Shown here in pieces: positions 4,661-7,097 of a stretch of DNA of 7,097 nt. Position numbers and translations under genes: made by a program. How positions within the stretch are numbered: position 1 is the stretch's first letter; each line of letters begins with the position of its first letter. A model generated the notes under the pieces. The model was not told the DNA's origin and did not search any database. It worked only from the letters and a program-made list of their open reading frames with translations. Source of the DNA: Gammaproteobacteria bacterium (GTDB taxonomy: Bacteria; Pseudomonadota; Gammaproteobacteria; Coxiellales; Coxiellaceae); contig JAJFJO010000271.1 in the NCBI GenBank assembly GCA_021774015.1, forward strand, positions 1 to 7,097. The letters run 5' to 3'.

Positions 4661-7097
4661 ATGTCTGATCCACGTAATATTCCAAAGCATGTAATGGTCG
4701 TAAACGAAGATGGTTCTAAACATCCTGACTACGATCCAGCCTACGCCATACCGTTTACGGGAGGTGAAGGCTTAGAAGGCGTTGAAGCCTACATCCATCT
4801 AGCTATGATGAAAAATGAATTGGCAGGTGGAAAGCGAGGTTATGCATTATCCTTTGCTGGGGGAAAAAGCGGTTATTCCTTCGGTGGAAATCAACTGGAC
4901 TTGCTGGGTAATTCAACAATTGCCCTGCCGCTGTTTAAGGACATTCTTCTAAATTCAAAAGTTGCGAGTTTTTCTTCTGATGAGCTCAAATTGATCGTTA
5001 GTGTGGTTCAATTCAAACCTGAAAAAGGTGTACCTGCCAATGAATTTAAAGCATTAAACCTTCCACAACTTAAAAAAATTAATGGTGCCCTTAGCAGCGA
5101 CTATGGAAGAAAGAAAATCAATGAGGCTTACAGGCCAGAACTTAAACGTCGCCTTAGTCGGGTTACAGATAGGCTTAGTAGTAGTGAGGGTGTCCCCTCA
5201 AGGGTAAAAGACTTAGTAGAAGCTAGCCCGTATTTAACCAGTCTACTAGTGGATTACGACAACGTACTTAAATTTGACAGAGATCGCTCTATGCATAAAA
5301 CACTAAAAGGGCTTACTCAAGACATTTTGCCAGAAGATGACGAAGATGCTAGGGACATGATTGCAAAGGCTATTTGGGCGAAATGGGAGAAATCATCGGA
5401 ATATAATCGAGAACCTAGAGCGTATGAAATACCTAAGGGCTCTACAGCGGCTAGTATCAAGGCAGCACGACGAAAGCGTCTTAGATATCGCTTTAAAAAT
5501 ATTACCCAAATACGAGATGAGAAACAAGTGGAGAGAAAAGCTAAACGGAGTGAGGAGGGTAACCAAAAAATACCCGTAATAACTGATGCCAAACCAAATG
5601 CTAAAGCCCCCCCAGAAGAAAATCGCCAGAAGGGTGAGCAAGCGATGGGTGAAAACTTTGTGATGGTAAAGGAAGGAGCTTATGAAACCCGCCAGGCAAA
5701 AGGCAGATACGTTGATAATTTTCAACATGCAGTGGACTATGTGAACAGTGTGCGAGCCTTTGGTTTTGGGTTGGCCCAAGAGCTACATAATAAGCGCGAA
5801 CGCTATGAGCAACTTAAAGGGGAAGATGAAAATCACCCAGAGACACAGGCTGCAGGCAGGGCACTGAAGCAAGCTATTATGGACCATGAAAAGTTTAAAG
5901 TAATGGTCCAGGATGCACAGGCTCATGCCCAATTTGCTTTGGGCATGCTAACAGGTGTAATGAGGTTAGTAGGCGATAATGAAGCTGCTGCAAAAGTTTC
6001 TCATTATGGTGGTGCGCTTATTCGTGTGGGTGTTTCAGCCGCTCGGCTTTATGCAGGAGATTTATTTGCTCTTCCGGGTTTGCTGAATGGCGTTGCTTCA
6101 TTCTTTGGGGGTCAGCAAAAAGGCCCCTCTCCTCAACATAAAATGTTGGCGGCCCTATTAGAGGGGCAACAGAAAATACGAGCTGATTTAAACCAGCTAA
6201 AGCAAGGGCAGGCAGCGATTCTAACAGCAGCACAAGTCATTGATACTCGGATCCAGCGTGTTGGACAGCAATTGAATTTTATTACAAGGATATCCATAAC
6301 ACTTTGGGAGTCTTTACAGCAGGTTGAAGTAGAGCTTACTGAGCTTCAAAGAAGGCTTGGGCTCATGTCTGCAGAATTTCATGAAGTAAGCTCTGGCCTC
6401 CCAGACACCCTGATAGCTCTTCAGGATGGTGAATTATTTCATGCAGACGCTCAAGGTCAAAAGCGATATAACGCTGCTAGGCTTATCTCTCGCAGAATAG
6501 CAAGTTATCCATCAGCTTTGGCTATGGGCGGAGAGCCAAGTATTGATAAATTGGTTCAATCAATAAGAAAAAATGGGGTGCTGGGGCGTTCAATTCCAGC
6601 TTTATTTGGAAGCGAAGGGGTGCTCAACAGCCTCGCTCATCTTTTTTATACGGCTTTTTCTTATATTGGAGCTGAAAAATGGCAACTGTCTCTTTGGGAA
6701 ATTCATGGACCTATTCCTGATCGTTATTTAATAAATCCACTTATTTGGGAAATAGGCGTTGAAACTAAGATGCAATTTTTACAGCGCTTACGTGAACAAG
6801 AGGGAGTTGTGCTAACGACCGGTTTGAAAGCTTTTACAGCTCGTGTGGGGAAAGCAGCGTTAGTAAATGGCTTGATGCGAGATATTATGAATATTGCAAC
6901 TACCTTGCAGTATTTGAAACGTCTCGCTGAGTCTCGATTTTTACCATACCTCTTTAAAGCACTTATTGATCGTTATCAAAAATTAGTTATCGATGTTGCT
7001 GTATATTATGGCGAAGCAGGGTATTTAGAAAATGTCTTAAGCGATAAAATGAAAGCAGCGCGCGATTATGCAAGAGACCAGCTGATTCGATACCAGA
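4661..7097 (+). CDS. Large toxin- or effector-like protein, N-terminal 812 residues (3' end outside window)
   Basis: One frame runs without a stop from ATG 4661 to the right edge, so this is a partial gene. I recognise no named family. Residues 35-100 form a compact module with GGEGLEGVEAYIH and then GKSGYSFGGNQLDLLGN (68-84); the G-Y-S-F-G-x-x-Q-x-D-L pattern recalls lysozyme-like peptidoglycan-cleaving modules, though no catalytic residue can be assigned with confidence. A basic cluster RRKRLRYRFK (270-279) and a charged, proline-containing linker to about 330 follow. Residues 350-445 look helical. Residues 450-484 are rich in Gly, Ala, Leu and Phe and could enter a membrane. Residues 494-569 form a long amphipathic helix with coiled-coil character, rich in Gln. 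The rest is largely helical and includes NPLIWEIGV (692-700). No N-terminal signal peptide is seen. The layout suggests a helical pore-forming or delivered toxin; that is inference. Start 4661 is chosen from the AAGGTG site. Confidence 0.85.
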   Translation, partial: MSDPRNIPKHVMVVNEDGSKHPDYDPAYAIPFTGGEGLEGVEAYIHLAMMKNELAGGKRGYALSFAGGKSGYSFGGNQLDLLGNSTIALPLFKDILLNSKVASFSSDELKLIVSVVQFKPEKGVPANEFKALNLPQLKKINGALSSDYGRKKINEAYRPELKRRLSRVTDRLSSSEGVPSRVKDLVEASPYLTSLLVDYDNVLKFDRDRSMHKTLKGLTQDILPEDDEDARDMIAKAIWAKWEKSSEYNREPRAYEIPKGSTAASIKAARRKRLRYRFKNITQIRDEKQVERKAKRSEEGNQKIPVITDAKPNAKAPPEENRQKGEQAMGENFVMVKEGAYETRQAKGRYVDNFQHAVDYVNSVRAFGFGLAQELHNKRERYEQLKGEDENHPETQAAGRALKQAIMDHEKFKVMVQDAQAHAQFALGMLTGVMRLVGDNEAAAKVSHYGGALIRVGVSAARLYAGDLFALPGLLNGVASFFGGQQKGPSPQHKMLAALLEGQQKIRADLNQLKQGQAAILTAAQVIDTRIQRVGQQLNFITRISITLWESLQQVEVELTELQRRLGLMSAEFHEVSSGLPDTLIALQDGELFHADAQGQKRYNAARLISRRIASYPSALAMGGEPSIDKLVQSIRKNGVLGRSIPALFGSEGVLNSLAHLFYTAFSYIGAEKWQLSLWEIHGPIPDRYLINPLIWEIGVETKMQFLQRLREQEGVVLTTGLKAFTARVGKAALVNGLMRDIMNIATTLQYLKRLAESRFLPYLFKALIDRYQKLVIDVAVYYGEAGYLENVLSDKMKAARDYARDQLIRYQ

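Noticed and set aside
5361..5579. Plus-strand 72-codon frame with a TTG start
   Set aside because: It is in another frame inside the large gene, begins at TTG without a ribosome site, and reads as an out-of-frame shadow.
5317..5592. Minus-strand 91-codon frame
   Set aside because: Antisense shadow of the large plus-strand gene.
5393..5779. Minus-strand open frame of 128 codons with hydrophobic runs
   Set aside because: It lies wholly inside the 812-codon plus-strand frame. The hydrophobic look comes from antisense reading of Lys/Glu-rich codons, and there is no ribosome site.
6018..6233. Minus-strand 71-codon frame
   Set aside because: Antisense shadow of the hydrophobic and coiled-coil part of the large gene.

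Overview
The window looks like AT-leaning chromosomal DNA of a gammaproteobacterium. The firmest evidence is a yadG-yadH type ABC transporter pair that reads close to the Escherichia coli proteins over its whole length. The second pointer is a structured RNA with the architecture of 6S RNA. An ankyrin-repeat protein, a PTP/DSP-type phosphatase and a very large toxin-like or effector-like protein suggest a host-associated lineage, such as a Legionella/Coxiella-like organism. That lineage call is inference; nothing here fixes the genus.

Layout, left to right. (1) Positions 3-935 hold the 3' part of an ankyrin-repeat gene on the + strand that enters from the left edge; its TTG at 51 is internal. 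(2) Positions 936-1334 contain no intact gene, but the minus strand holds a small two-frame ORF (1045-1223) joined by an A-AAA-AAA heptamer. (3) Positions 1335-1976, minus strand, encode a membrane-anchored phosphatase with an intact HC-x5-R-S loop. Its leader carries a good sigma70-type promoter and a perfect 10-bp inverted repeat. (4) Divergent from it is a three-gene + strand operon: a membrane-tethered RRM RNA-binding protein (2132-2488), the ABC ATPase yadG (2506-3423) and the permease yadH (3420-4193, ATGA overlap). (5) About 46 bases after yadH lies a structured RNA of about 172 nt (4240-4411), best explained as 6S RNA. (6) From 4661 to the right edge runs one uninterrupted + strand frame of 812 codons. 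It never stops inside the window, so any search requiring a stop codon misses it.

How the parts may work together. YadG and YadH form the ATPase and membrane halves of one ABC-2 exporter of unsettled substrate, apparently co-transcribed with the membrane RRM protein. The 6S-like RNA would act globally on sigma70 RNA polymerase and need not be linked to its neighbours. The ankyrin protein, the phosphatase and the 812+ residue protein are each plausible in host or competitor interaction, but no secretion machinery is visible. The most novel item is the 812+ residue protein. It has an N-terminal module with a GYSFG-x-x-Q-x-D-L motif that recalls lysozyme-like modules. A basic linker follows, then a glycine-rich hydrophobic stretch and a long amphipathic helical region, a layout reminiscent of helical toxins.
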